The position numbers and the translations under genes are program-made. A DNA stretch of 64,000 nucleotides, from contig JANPWX010019802.1 in assembly GCA_024734555.1 (NCBI GenBank), positions 248,001 through 312,000 on the forward strand, read 5' to 3'. Positions 11,266 to 24,600 of the stretch are shown here, piece after piece (the stretch's first letter is position 1; each line of letters starts with the position of its first letter). The stretch comes from Trochalopteron elliotii (Eukaryota; Chordata; Aves; Passeriformes; Leiothrichidae). The notes beneath the pieces were generated by a model, which searched no databases, was not told the origin of the DNA, and saw only the letters and a list, made by a program, of their open reading frames with translations.

Positions 11266-14200
11266 ATTGACAGGAATGCTAATCTATATTTAATGAAAAA
11301 GAAAACAGAGAAGTTTGTTTTTTTTTTTTAAAGAAACCTTTTTCACCATTAAAATGAAGATGTAAAATTACAGGGATTTCCTAGTAGCACAAAGTCATTG
11401 CATTAAGTAATCACCCTATGTATTTTTTTTCTTTGAGCCTTGTGGCTGTATGCTAAACAGTATGTTTTCTCAATGTCAATTAACAGAAGCAGAACAGATA
11501 ACAAACCCAGCAAATGCCATAAACTAGCTTAGTGATTATGGGTATTTAAAGCATGACCTACAAACCTGAAAAATAGAGAGGTGACCAGATTACTTAGCAA
11601 AAATTAAAATTTATTTGGTAGTTCCTGATAATCATCAGCAGGTCTGCAAGATTAATTTACCAATTCTCTTCCCCCTATAACCCCAGCTCTGCTTTTGCAT
11701 TTTTAATACTTACCATGCACACCTGTTCCAGCCCTCATCAGAGTAGCACTAATTTATTTCACTTTCCTGTAGGAAAGCCATTCAAAGTATGTCTGCCTAA
11801 ACTAGATGTCATGGTAGAAGAAGGAAGAGCAATTTAGGAGGGAACAGTAGTGCAAAACCTTTTGTTTTCAGTGTCAGCCAACTACAGCTGGGCTGTTCAT
11901 GAGAACTTCATCTGTGCATGCTGCTAAATCTCAAATAGCTTCTGTAGAATATCAGTGTTAGTTTTCTGCTGTCCAAATGTATAATAACACAGTCAGTATT
12001 TTCATATGTTTTGATCTTTTCCTTTCCATTAAACTGTTTGTTAGTTACAGGTAAACTTGTTACTTAATTGTGAATGAGAAATCTGGACTGTTGGGATGTT
12101 ACAGTAGAAAATATTCTTTGAAAAAATATGAAATAATATGATTTATGTAGAACTGGTGCTATTGCAGCACTCACCCTGGAAAAGAAAATCGAAGGTTCTC
12201 TGGTACAGGAACCCCAAGTTTCAGATCATGTGTGCAGTTTTCTCTCCCTGTGTGTCTGCTAGTCTTACACTAGTAAGACACTGTGTATCCTGTGAAAGGC
12301 AGGAGACCTCAGTGTCTCAATGGAAGGAAAGTGTACGTGTGAATAATATATCTCAGTTATTTTAAAAATTATGTCCTTACTGCCTTTAGAATTTGAGGTG
12401 CATACTTGTAAGAATCTGACTCCTTATTGTCTTTTCCAGCATGTTGCCAATAACTATTTTCTATCTCAATATGAATGAAAGAGTACAACAGTCACACACG
12501 TACAGTCAATGTTTTACCACTTCTTCCATTAGTACCATTCTGCCAATGGTGAGGAGAATAGCCTAATGCAGAACAGCAAATTTCTACCTGCTGTTTCGTT
12601 GGGAACTTATATGATGAATTTGAATACATTATCAGATTCTCTCTCGTCTTCAAATGTGTTTTCAAGGGCTTAGATGGTATTATTTCTGCTTACATTGTTA
12701 GGTTCAGGTAGACTCAGCATAAATTGAAAAAGAGCAACTTTTCTTAAGTTGGTTTGCCTCTCTCCCTGAAGATTTTTGAATAAAAGCTAAAGACATTACT
12801 GGTTACTTTAAAGTTATGTTTTCTTTTCTGTGGCATACGTACTGCTGTAGTAATTTGCCACTCTGACGTCATGTTATTCTGGTTTTGAAATCTGCATGGT
12901 TTATTTCTCTCCTATTTTTTTCTCTTTCTTCCTTAATTTTTCTGTCTGATCTACTTTGATGTCATGTTGAGCATTGTCTCAGTTTAGATTGGGGTTTTCT
13001 TCTTTCTTTTGCCCTCTCCAGTTGAGGATAAGTTACTATCCACTGCTTGGACTTACTTGAAATTTTAAATGTATGGTACCACAAATTCTAAATATTTCAA
13101 GTGTTTTTATTTCCAAGCTTTATTTTTTTTTTATAGCAGGAATTTTAAAACCTGATTTGTTTCAAACTGATTTCTTGCAAAATATTCCAAAATGGAATTC
13201 ATGTGCACCCGATGCTTTTCAGGATTTAAGTGCTTCTAACTACATAAAAGAGGAAAAAAATCTATAATGTGAAATGAACCATACAATGCCCTCTAACTCA
13301 CTTTCCATGGAAGAGTCTAGGGTTACATAAACTTTTTGCCAACCCATCACTAAAACTGCATTTTTGTCATGGCTGTCATAAGAGTGATGGATTCCATGAT
13401 TTTCATGTTTTTTAAAAAATATCTATGACTTTTGACATTGTGGTTTTTTGCATGTGTGTGGGAGGATGTGATGGTAAATAGTTTGAACCATTTGCAGTGA
13501 GAACTTTCAGAGCTGCCAAGTTAAGCTTTGAGCTCCATGGGAAGCAGATGGAGAGCAGGAGCTCAGCAGCAGTTCTGCAGTGACACACAGGATGAGAACT
13601 CTCAGTGAGAACTTCTGTTCCTTCCAGGGGTAGTTAGGCATCCACTTCCTCAGGAGGGTGGGAGTTTTCTAATGCTGTTACTTACAAGGGTCAATAACTA
13701 TAGTTATACAGTGATTGCTGTTTGAGATCATGCTGTGGTTGGTTCTCAGAGCAGATTCCACTCTGCTTTTTGAGGGGTTTTGCCTTTTTTGGTGAAGTAG
13801 AGTACTTGACCCTCTTGGTGTAAAAAATCATGACTTTTGACAATGTGCACTGCATTGCTGTAGTCTTCAACTCCATTTCATGCTCTTAGCTTTTAAAAAA
13901 TACCCGAGAAGAATTCCACACATGATGGATTGTTGATTATAGACAATTGAATCAAGTTCAGTAAATGCTGTTTTATGTTTTGCTTTGAAAATGTGATAAA
14001 TTAGAATAGAAAAAATCATTCAGTTTGTGGATTTAGTGGTTCCTGAATTTGGCTGACACTAGGGTTTGCAAATAACTTCGGGGACATAAATTAAAACTGC
14101 ATCGGATTAAATAACAGTTTAGAAATTCAATCTATTTTTAGCTTAAATGCCTCCGTATTTTTCACTTGTCTATGTACATTTACAGTGCTTCATAATTTGA

Positions 14201-15317
14201 TACCTAGCAGATTTTTGGATGACAGATTGGCTTTCAAAAGGATGCAAAAAATAACAGCCAACTAAGCTTTGTGCTACAGATTGGTCTTTTATCAAGAGAA
14301 GTATTGACATTCATGTATGAAGTGCTCATGTTAAATGCTGTTTGCTTATGATAACCTGTGGTATTTCGTGATCTGTCTTAATTGATCTAAACTTATGATT
14401 GAAAAGAGGTGCAAAACTAGTTATGCTTAATCAAGAAGTATTTCAGCCCATGCATACTTTCACTTAATGAAAGGGTCCATTTTGGGGTTTTTGTCTGTTA
14501 GTCTAGGTAATCTGAGTTTTGCAGCTTATGTCATACAGCAGAGTACAGGGACCTTAGGTCAGGCAAGCTGCTACTTAATAGACCCAATATTTTGAGGTAT
14601 CATGTATTTTCAGAGATGTGCAGCAGTCCTCTTTGTTCAGAGGTATGATTACACACAGGAATATTTCTTCCATCAAGTATGTCAGATTTGTGCAGAAGAG
14701 TACAGAAGGAGTTTTATCTCTTTATTAAAGAGATTGTATGTGTTTTCTAAAAAAAAGTTCACTATGCATTTATAAAATGTGTAGATGAGGAGTAAGATGT
14801 AACCATTTGATCCTTCATAGATTACACAGAGCCTGGAAGAGACTGGGAAGAGAGTATTTCCTTGTAGATCTGCATGTTTCTGACATTAACTCAAGTAACC
14901 ATGGTGTTTATTAAATTTGTCTGAATACTTCAGCTTAAATAGTCTAATAGTGTTCAAACTTTGGAAAGTACAGCATATTCAAGGAATTTTCACCGTATTT
15001 TCCTTTTGAAATTTTTGTAGAAAAATAACCAAATTTATTTTCAAGCAAACCATGCTCTCTCTATGTGAGTTAGTAAATCCTGCTTGATTCTGTCACCTTC
15101 ATACTAATGGTTGTCCAAAGAGATAATATGTGATGGAAACTTTAATCAGATATCTATGCTTTACTCGTTTCTTTTTATATAAAAGTCTGTGTTCTGTTTT
15201 ATAAATCTTAGTTAACTTTGGGCACTATAGATTTTTGAATGCTTGGCAAGGAGGTATGTTTATTTTGGCTAAAGATACGGAAACGTGAATATTTCCTTTT
15301 TCCCATCATGTAAACTA
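11266..15317. other. Unique AT-rich intronic DNA
   Basis: Nothing recognisable beyond short chance open frames such as 12138-12365 (+) and 13691-13876 (-). Confidence 0.55.
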
Positions 15318-15480
15318 GTAATGGAAAAAAGCCTGGATTTTTGGACCTATTAGATCATCTAGTCTGACCTTCCTTATACCATGGTTTGTCCCAATTATTC
15401 TTTTCATAAGCCCAATAACCCATGTCTTTTGAAGACAGAAGATGTGCTCAGTTCCAGAATATGCTTTGAAGAAGTGTGTA
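15318..15480 (-). mobile_element. Ancient CR1/L3-like fragment, minus strand
   Basis: The text 'ttagatcatctagtctgacc' followed by 'cataagcccaataacccat' resembles the antisense 3' region of an old amniote-wide CR1-like LINE known from turtles, crocodilians and birds. Divergence is high, so the borders are approximate. Confidence 0.55.
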
Positions 15481-15749
15481 TCATGACATGAAGACAAGAA
15501 AATGTGGAGAATACATTTCTTTTTTTGTCAGTTTCTTTTCATGAGTGGATATACCTTCTGTAAAACATTTGTGCCCCATTTGCTACCAGCAACTATGTCT
15601 TTTTGCTTTTCTCTGCTAATGTTAATCCTCATGTCTCAGTATCATTTCCTCTTACTTCATTTGTACACTTATACTCTCTGTCTTCTTAAGTTTTTTCTCT
15701 TGGAAAGACAGAATAGTAAGTGTTGTACTCTTTGAAGTTCCAGATAACT

Positions 15750-17115
15750 GGAAAAAGGTTTATTTAAAAAGGGGAAGTGGAAGACCCAAGGAAGTATAGT
15801 CAGTTTCACCCTGTGCCAGACAAGATCCTGGAGCAGCTTCTCTTGGAAACTCTGCTAAGGCGCATGGAAAGAAAGGGGTGACTGGTAACAGCCAGCATGG
15901 TTGATAACAGCCAGCTAATGTCAAATTGTGCCTGACAGATCTGGTGACCTTCCATCTGGGGTGGCAGCACTGGTGGATGGGGCAGAACCACTGACATCCC
16001 CTGCTGGATTCATGCAAAGTGTTTGACACTGTCCCACATGACATCCTTGTCTCTGAATTGCAGAGACATGGATTTGAGATACGGACCACTGGGTAGATGA
16101 AGAACTGGCAGGATGGCCAGCCACAAAGAGTTGTGGTCAAGGGCTGATGGTGGAGACCAGTGATGAGTGGTGTCCCTCAGGGGTCAGTGCTGGGGCTGAT
16201 ACTGCTCAACACCTTTGTCAGGGGCATGGACAGTGGGATCAAGGGCATCCTCAGCAGGTTCACTGACAGCACCAGGCTATGTGGGGCAGTTGACTCTCTG
16301 GAGGGAAGGGATGGCATCCAGAGGGCCCTGGACAGGCTGGAGAGCTGGGCCAGTGCAAACCTCATGGGGTCAACAAAGCCAAGTGCAAGGCCCTACAGCT
16401 GGGTCATGGCAATCCCAGACACACCAACAGCCTGGGCAGGGAAGTGATTGAGAGCAGCCCTGCAGTGAAAGATTTGGGGTGATGGTAGATAAAAAACTCA
16501 ACATTAACCAGTTCAGAAAGCCGAGGAAGTCCTGGGCTACGTCAAAAGGAGCATGGCCAGCAGGCAGGGGAGGTGATCCTGCCTCTCTGCTCTGATGAGA
16601 CCCCAGCTGGATTGCTGCATCCAGCTCTGGTGTCCTCAGCATAAGAAGGACAAGGAACTGCTGGAGCAAGTCCAGAGGAGGCCGTGAGGCTGATAAGAGG
16701 ACTGACACACCTCCCCTGTGAAGACAGGCTGAGAAGGTTGTGGCTGTTGAGCTTGGAGAAGAAAAGGTTGTGTGAGGACCTCATAGCAGCCTTCGGGTAT
16801 CTGAAAGAGCCTGCAGGGAAGCCCAAGAGAGACTGTTCATAAGGAACTGTAATGGTAGGACAAGAAGTAATGGGTACAAACTGCAAGAGGGCAAATTTAG
16901 GTTATGTATTAGGTTAGGAAGATGTGAGGTTGGTGAGACAGTGGAACAGGCTGCCCAGGGAGGTTGTGGATGCCCCAACACTGGCAGTGTTCAAGGCCAG
17001 GCTGGCCAAGGCCTTGAGGAGCCTGGTCTAGTGGGAGTTGTCCCTTTCTGTGGCAGAAGTGGTTGGGACTAGGCAACTAAAGTTCATTTCAACCCCTTAG
17101 CATTCTATGATTCTT
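15750..17115 (+). mobile_element. CR1 LINE, ~1.37 kb, plus strand, with ORF2 remnants
   Basis: The longest CR1 copy in the window. It is 5'-truncated inside the reverse-transcriptase gene and ends with the avian CR1 tail CATTCTATGATTCT at 17101-17114. Sense landmarks include 'ccagacaagatcctggagca', 'ggtgtccctcaggggtcagt', 'ccctgcagtgaaagatttgg', 'ccagctctggtgtcctcagc', 'ggaacaggctgcccaggg' and 'tggccaaggccttgaggag'. The reading frame is broken by frameshifts and stops, so it cannot encode protein. It is much less diverged than the fragments at 15318 or 30885. Confidence 0.95.
16160..16447 (+). pseudogene. CR1 reverse-transcriptase remnant (ORF2 fragment)
   Basis: An open stretch within the CR1 copy at 15750-17115. 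The reverse-transcriptase landmark SGVPQGSVLG is visible at the start. About 30 residues later the catalytic FADD box is degraded to F-T-D-S, so the second Asp is lost. The '[18 protein letters not shown]' block of the RT C-terminus follows, and the frame then drifts. The upstream part of the RT domain (15800-16150) is present only in other frames. This is a dead retrotransposon gene and the Met at 16160 is not a real start. Confidence 0.85.
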
Positions 17116-18477
17116 TATACAAAGTATTTTCTTAAGTAGCTGAGCCATTTTTTGGCTCTCTTCTGTGCCGGCTATGAAGTTGCACTTTTTCCATACAGAT
17201 CTTTAATAATTGAAAATTTATCCCTTACTTTTTACAAAATACCCTTTTTTCCCTTCTTTTTTTTTTTTTTTTTCTCGTATTTAGTTGTTTGTAGATACCA
17301 AGGCAATTTGCCAATAGAACTGGTAGGTAATCCTAAATCACTTCGCAAATACTGGCATATTCTCAGTCTTCTAATTTTCACATGATAAATCAAAAGATGA
17401 GGAGACAGTCACTCAACTAATCCTTTTAGATATTTAAATAGAAGTTGACAGATTAAACTGTATTTATTATTCCATTAGATGAATTCTAACATCTTCCTTT
17501 ACAACTGATGGACTAAAAAATTGTGCACCATTTTTGTGTAGCATGATTCTGGTTTTTGCCAAACACAGAGACATATTTTCTTATTTATGTGTTCATATCC
17601 CTCAGTGAATGTAGTGCTTTTCAATTCAAGTTGCTGCTTTCAGTTTCCCAGCGAACCAGTGCGGGGTTCCTACAAGTGTTGTCCTTTTTATGTGTTGCAG
17701 AATTGTGATTTGAGGCCAACTGGCTTACGTCTTTAACGATTTTCAAATGCAATCACAATTTTTTTGCATTCTAGTATTCTCAATTTTGTAATAATTCTGC
17801 AATCCTTCTGTAATTTTTATCAGTGGTGGAGAACCAGCCCAAATGTCACACTTTTCATATGCTTTTGAGCTAGTTTGCTCTTATTTTCTCTTTTATTTTA
17901 GTTAGCGATCAGTGGTCTCTAGGCAGTCATTCTCAATTCAAAAACCAACTTCATCTCTTAGTGAAGTCTGAACTACTTTGTGTTGGATGCAATATCAGTG
18001 GTTAAAAGGTCAAATAATATTCCTTAAGCTATTTTCATCAGAACTTCCACTATAATTTCTGGTTTTTCTCTCAGTGCCTTATAAACAGATAATTTTAGAG
18101 TATTGTACCTTTTTAGTTTGGGGTTTTGTTTTGTAGACAACATCTCTAAATATTCTGTTTTCACGATGTTCCCTTTTTTTAGTTATCTGGCTGGTCTGTA
18201 GGCCTGCAGAAATCTTCAGCTTCAAAAGTATTTTAAAATAATTTCACTTTCCTGACTTTCTTTTACTCTACACTGTCTCTCTTGAGTAGAATTCTAGTCA
18301 CTGTTTTCCTCCGAGTTTTCAACACTCCATGTGTATTGATCCTGTAGGTTTCAGTGATGTCAATTGTATCAGTTAGGCAGTTATACCAGTTAGTGTCATA
18401 TCACTTAATACTTGGAATATGAGATCATTCCTGCTAGAAATGAGGATGTTGCAGTAAATTTATGTAATCTAAATGCA
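17116..18477. other. Unique AT-rich intronic DNA
   Basis: Contains a 17-base T run at 17257-17273. No gene or element recognised. Confidence 0.55.
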
Positions 18478-18640
18478 GAAGGGATATATTAGGTCATCTA
18501 GTCTGTCATCTCATCAGAGGGGAATCATACTCTTTCATATTCTCTAAAATTGTGTTGAGAACAAAATGTTCCAATTAATGGTACTTCCATCCTGTCTCTT
18601 AATTACTCCACATATAAATATGTTTTTCAGCAGCAAAATA
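18478..18640 (-). mobile_element. Ancient CR1-like fragment, minus strand
   Basis: 'attaggtcatctagtctgtc' followed by an AT-rich tract resembles the antisense start of old amniote CR1/L3 copies ('aggtcatctagtccatcc'). Only the first ~50 bp is convincing; the right border is a guess. Confidence 0.4.
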
Positions 18641-21600
18641 CCTTTGCTGTCTGTGTGTGTGTGTTTTTCCTACTGAATTGCTAAGTAATTGAACTTCAAA
18701 GTACTAGCAATTGCCTTGGTCAAATAGAAGTGTTTCAGCAATATTACTGGTTTTGCTAGTTTCATGCTCTGTCCTTTCAGAATGTAGTGCCTTTCCTAAA
18801 ATCCATCTTATATGGCTCATTCTAAACAAGGATCTTTTGTGCAACTCTGGTATCTTTCCTGTTTTTGTGAGGACTGGTCAGTAAGTGAGTTCATGTGTCT
18901 TAGCCCTCTATGTTTTCCACTAGAATGCTGAACTGTACTAATTTAATTGTCTCATTCACTGTTGAGCCACTGTTCTTCATAGTGTACTGACTTTTTACAT
19001 TAATATGTAATCATGATCTTGGAAAAGTGGAAGAGAGTAATCTGAAATAGCATTTCATTAAAAAGTTGTAGTCTTAATTTGTTATGGCTCTGTTTAATAT
19101 TTTTTTTAATCTCTGTGTCTGTGTGTGGATGAAAGTTGTTTGATATAGCCATCTTTGTAATGTTTTTTCCTCATCCTTCCCCCTGAAGTCAGGTTACAAT
19201 TCTTTCATTTAGTTATTGATCCAGTGTTTTCATATACATAAAATACTTCAACTGTTACTTCTTTTGTTGTTACTAAAAATTATTGTGGATTAATCATGAA
19301 TGGTTCAGTGCAAATCCTTGACATCATGCAATGAGAAGTTACATAGTTGGCCAGTATCTGTTTCTCTCCTTTAGTGCTAGCTCTTGACTCTGCTTAAAGC
19401 TGGCAGTTTCTGTGCATGGTTTATCACTAGCTTATACACTGGCAGCAAGTAAAAAAATTGAGGCAATACAGCTGTAGTAGTGTGAGTTCTAAAACTTAGA
19501 ACAAGATTCACAAAATTGCTTTAAATATTTAATGAACTTAAATGGAAGTAGGTAAGGCTCCATTTACCTGTTGTAAATTTTGATAGTTGTTCCTACATGC
19601 AGTGCATACAGTTCACCTTTTGGTGGAGACATAGCATGCTCTGCAAACATTTCAGTGGAAGGTAAAAGCTGCTGACTCATTGAATTCAAAAGGCTGGGCT
19701 CTGGGTTGTGTGGTAAGAGGAGACGCTTGTTAAGACTGAAACTGGAGACAGACAAAACACTGTCCAGGTCTTAGAACTTCTTACGAAATACATAAACATG
19801 TAGCACAGAACGGAGGTGAGAGAAGGAGTTTGGAGGTATCTTAAGGAAATTAAGTTAGAGGAAAAGGATGCATTTTAATGAAAACTCACTATGTGTGCTG
19901 GACATGTCTTTTATATGCCCCCCAAGCAGATGAAAGGGTGCTTTTTTCTTTTCATGAATTGAGACTAAAACATAACATCACTACCCCGCTGGAGACTCCT
20001 GTGGGACAGGTGTGGTCAGAAAAAGACTGCTAACACTGTCTGAAGAGAGGAAGTCTGAGTGAGCAATGTCTTGAGGCAGTTAACATTCACTGTTTTATCA
20101 CATGTTTTTGCACTCATTTCCAGACCAGCATTTTTATAAAGCTTAGCTTGCTATGTTTTAGGTTATTGACTTGAAGTTCTTTGCATATAATTCCTGCTCA
20201 TCTATATTGAAAAATAGTATGAAAAAGCTGTGTGATATTAAGTTAATCTAATAGTCATGAAAAGGAACATGGACAAGCCAGAAGTTTCCAATTACAGGAA
20301 CAGCAGAAGAGCAAGTTATTCTTTCATTGTTTCTATACTAGAAAATATTAAATATGTAATACCACTTTAACTCAGTCTAAATTTTAGTTTCTGAGTTCAA
20401 ACAGATAAGGCATCAAGTAGTAAAACTCATCTTCAAGTGGTATCATAAATCAGGAATTTTTCAAGAACGAGTATGTGATACCTATACCCACCCAAAATTA
20501 AAACAGTACAAAACCTGCCCAAATAAAGGCCTGGAACATGACTAAAAATGCATGTGTAGCAGTAATCTCAAAATACTTTATGAAATCTGTGCATCTTCAA
20601 TACTAAAAATTATTCAGTTAAGAAGTACTGTTTACTGAATTATTAGTTTTGTCATTTCCTTTGGCCCATCGCTTAGTGGCCTTTTCACACCTTTGCAGGT
20701 TTGGGCTATATGTGAGAGGACGTATACGCTTTTTTTATTCTCCTGGCTACTAGCCTGTCTGATGAGATATCAAGCTGTTAGCTAACTTGCTAACGATTTG
20801 CAATTGACTGTTTCACAAACAAAATTATTACTGCATTTCCAACATAGCAAGTGGGCCTCCACTCCTACTGCAACTTACACATATTCTGTATGTATTTGTC
20901 AATCTTTAAAATGTAGTGTCTTCATTCTTAAAAATAATGTTTAGTGGTCCACTGTGCAGATTTTTTCAAAATCACTTTTTTTTCCCCCTCAACCAGATTA
21001 ATTTTTTCTCCTAAAGAATTCCCAAAGCCATTCCTTGCCTGCGTAAGCCAGTTTGGTTTGCATTGACATGGAATGAAAGATTGCCAGTTGTTCCAGAAGT
21101 AGCTTCATCCAGACTAACACCGTGAGCTGTATTCAGTTATTGTTCCAACATGAACTTTTTTTAATATGATGTAGACATTGCACTGAATTTGGTCCCTGAA
21201 ATAGTCTTTCATGATGTGCGTTTGAACTGCAGGGTTGTTTTTTTCCATTTACGTATTCTACTCTGTATAAATAAGTACTTTTATTCATTTAGTTAGTGTC
21301 TTCATATTTGAAGGCCTTTGGCAACTAAAACTGGAGAGAAAAAAAGTTACTTTTTGTATGTGTGTAAAAATAAATCTAACCTGGTGATAGGTTATGCTTA
21401 ATTTTAACAAAATCACCACGTAAAAAATTTGAATGGCTGTTCTTTCTTTGTTGCCAGTTGATGGTGTTGCTCGTTTGGAAGATGGTCTGTTGATAATGAT
21501 TTTTAAAATTATGCTTAATATTCCTGTTTGTCCTGAAGCACTCAGCAAGGTGGTTTTTTAAAAAGAGAAGTAATTTATTCTCCATCACTCTTTCTAGTCT

Positions 21601-24600
21601 TGAGGATAACTGACAGTGAGGGTATCAATACCACCATATGTAACTGTATTTGTGCCATTTCCAGCTGGGTCCTGTGTTAGCATGGAGAGGACAGTCTTTG
21701 CCAATGTATTTCCAAGCTATAGGCAATCAGAAAAGTGGGGTTGGGGTAGATGCAACATGCAAATACAGAGCACAAAATCACAAGGTTGTCTTCAGAAATT
21801 AATGTAGTTCTGCTCTTGTTTTTAACTGGTTTGGTAAGTGAGAGTAGAGAAAGACAGTGGGGAAAAAAAGAGACAAAAGGGCCTACAGGTTGACATCTGC
21901 TTATACATGGTATCAGTTGGAGATTTGTGGATATTATGGCAGAGGATGAGTACTAACACAGGAGGCTTTTGAGGATGAAGTTTGAGGTTCTATCTGGATT
22001 TTATCACAGAATTTCAATCCAGACAAAAGGGGCAAGAAAATAGAAAGCAAAAGAGCGTATGGGGAAGGAGCTGAGAAGGTGTTTATGTACAAAGCTAGAC
22101 TATAATGGGAATGCAGTGATTTATGCTTTTACACCACAGCAGATGCATGAAAGGCAGTTGCCTGAAGTTTTTTTACTTGTCTGTAGTAAACCCAAATTTT
22201 CTTGTTCCTTGTGCTCACCGAGTCTGATTGGAGTCAAAACACACAGTCTTACACAGTTTTGTGAGACTCATCTCCTGTTGGAGAAATGTAATCAACAGTG
22301 AACATGGGGTGTTGCCATACTCGATTTACTGAATGTCAGGGTAGCATTTTGAGCTGGTTGTTTCTATATACCTATACCCAAGGCAGACTCTGCATGTTTC
22401 TGTAACATCAATTAGCACGCTTGTGAAGAGAAAAAGCAAGAACTGACATTATTTTCTTCTTTTCTGTGTTGTGGTGTCTAGTGCAAAGGAAGATAAGACT
22501 TTAAGCATCACTTAGGGTCAATTTAATTTTGTATTTCTTTTTCTTCTCTCATATCTAATAAATTTCTGTTATACTTCTGTAATTTCAAGGCATCAGTCCT
22601 CTCCAGAAGCAGCAAATTCCATTACCTTAAAAATACAATTGTAAATTTCTGTTTTAAGGAGGCATCTTTGAAACTTGGGTTTAAAAACTACGTGCTCACT
22701 TACCTCTTCTTTCCTAAGTGCTCTAGAATGTATTTCTGGAGAGTTGTGAACTGCTATATTTTCTGCAGACTACTTAGCCTGAAGGTAGCATGTTACCATA
22801 TACTTCTAGGAGTGTGGATGCAGTTACTACTTACGCCTCTCTCCAAATGAATTTAGTTTCTAGTTTGTTGGTATTTTTGATAGATCTGATGCTGTATTTT
22901 AGTGGTATTTATGTGTGGTATACATCTGTTACTGGCTAAGCCCTCACTACCTTGGTTTGCTTTCTAGAGAAACTTAGAACCACAGTTTTTAAGGCAAGGT
23001 CCATTCTCTGTTAGCATGAAATCCTTTGTGTAGAAAACGCTGAATATCATGAGGTACAGGAAAATGAAGTAATTAGAAGACTACTTCTTTTTCTAGTGCT
23101 GTGCTTTGTGAAATGTAGCTAAGAAGTTAAATATTCATCTATGAGAAGTATTTTTTAATTTTGCCCTAAGTACTTGAGCAATTTTACTGCTTTCTTATGA
23201 ATGTTAGAGAAATTACTTTCGTCTGTTGTAGGGTTCTGACATATCTGCTTAGTGTCAGGGGTGGGTAGGAAGGGCAGGCGTGAAGCCTGGAAAGTGAAGA
23301 CATGGCTGTACTTCAGTCCTTAGCAGGACTCACTTCTGATGCTGGTGGTTTCAATCTTCTGCATATTTTAAACTAATTGTGGAAAAACTTCCTCTTGATG
23401 AATTAACTCTTCTTTTTAACTTTTAAAGTTGTTTTAGTAAAGGTATTGATAAAAGTATGCATAGCATGGCTTTTCAAAATCTTGTTCACCTGTCAGAAAT
23501 GTTAAAGGAATCCATTCTCTTTCTTTTGATATGTTTTGTACTGGATCAAAAATGGTGCAATAACGTGTAATTTGAAGGTTGCTCCATTCTTTGTAACAAG
23601 TGCTTAATCTTTTGCAAGAATGATAACACAACCATGTAAAAGACAGTATTTGGCAATAGTTTACATAAGGGTGAATTGTTAAAAGGAAGAAGATGGTAGA
23701 GCAGTCTGAAAAGAAAAATAACTGGTGGAAAGGCAGGAAAAACTGTTGCGAGAGTATCTACTGGAAAACTCATGAGCCATAGGCCAAAACTGATGTCAAA
23801 CACATTAATGTCTCATTATGATGAATAACCAAGTAAATATCAAGGACTTTTTTACCTAAAATAAATGCTAGCACTGAATTTACTGGATATTTAATTTTTC
23901 ATGTATTTTTTAGTTTTAAGTTTTAATGTCAGAAATCATCTGGTTGGTGTTTTTCTTATCTGTTAACACAGTGAAACAGAAGAGTTTTGTGGATTCTTGC
24001 AGTTGCACTGACACAGAAGAGAAGTTGTTAAGGACAAGACAAATCAATGTTATTTTTGTCAGGGAAAAAGGGTAGTTATTTTCCTGCATCCAAGCTACAC
24101 AAAGTTATGTTAAGTACCTACAGAAAGAGTGCGTGAAAGAGCTGACTAGCTGCCAGCCTAGTGCAGGTTTCATTATCAGGAAAAAAATTATTTTTGAAGA
24201 CAAAAAGCTTGCAAAAGAAGCTGTGAACAAGCTTTTTAAACAAAAAACCAACCTGAGAGCAGGTGGAGGCAACCTGCATGAATGATATATTTATGTAGCT
24301 GTGAGACATAATCACATGAGCCCAGCAGTTTCTCTATAAATCTGGAGTTCAGTTTTTCTTTATTTGCAATGTGCAGTTTTTAAAGGGAATGTACTTTAAA
24401 AATGTTTTGAACTTGTAATTAATAGTTCCATGTTTTCATGGTTTAGGGAACACTTTGATCATGTTATGCCTACCAAAATCCAATAAACTGTTGCTGGTTT
24501 TTAAGAGCTTGTGTTATATACACAATTTTAAAAAACCCCTACTTGCCAGGTTTTAACTTGATGATTTCCTATTAGTGCTTTCTTGTATAGTAATCGCTTC

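Noticed and set aside
15760..16886. Several minus-strand open frames of 60-126 codons
   Set aside because: They are antisense shadows of the plus-strand CR1 at 15750-17115.
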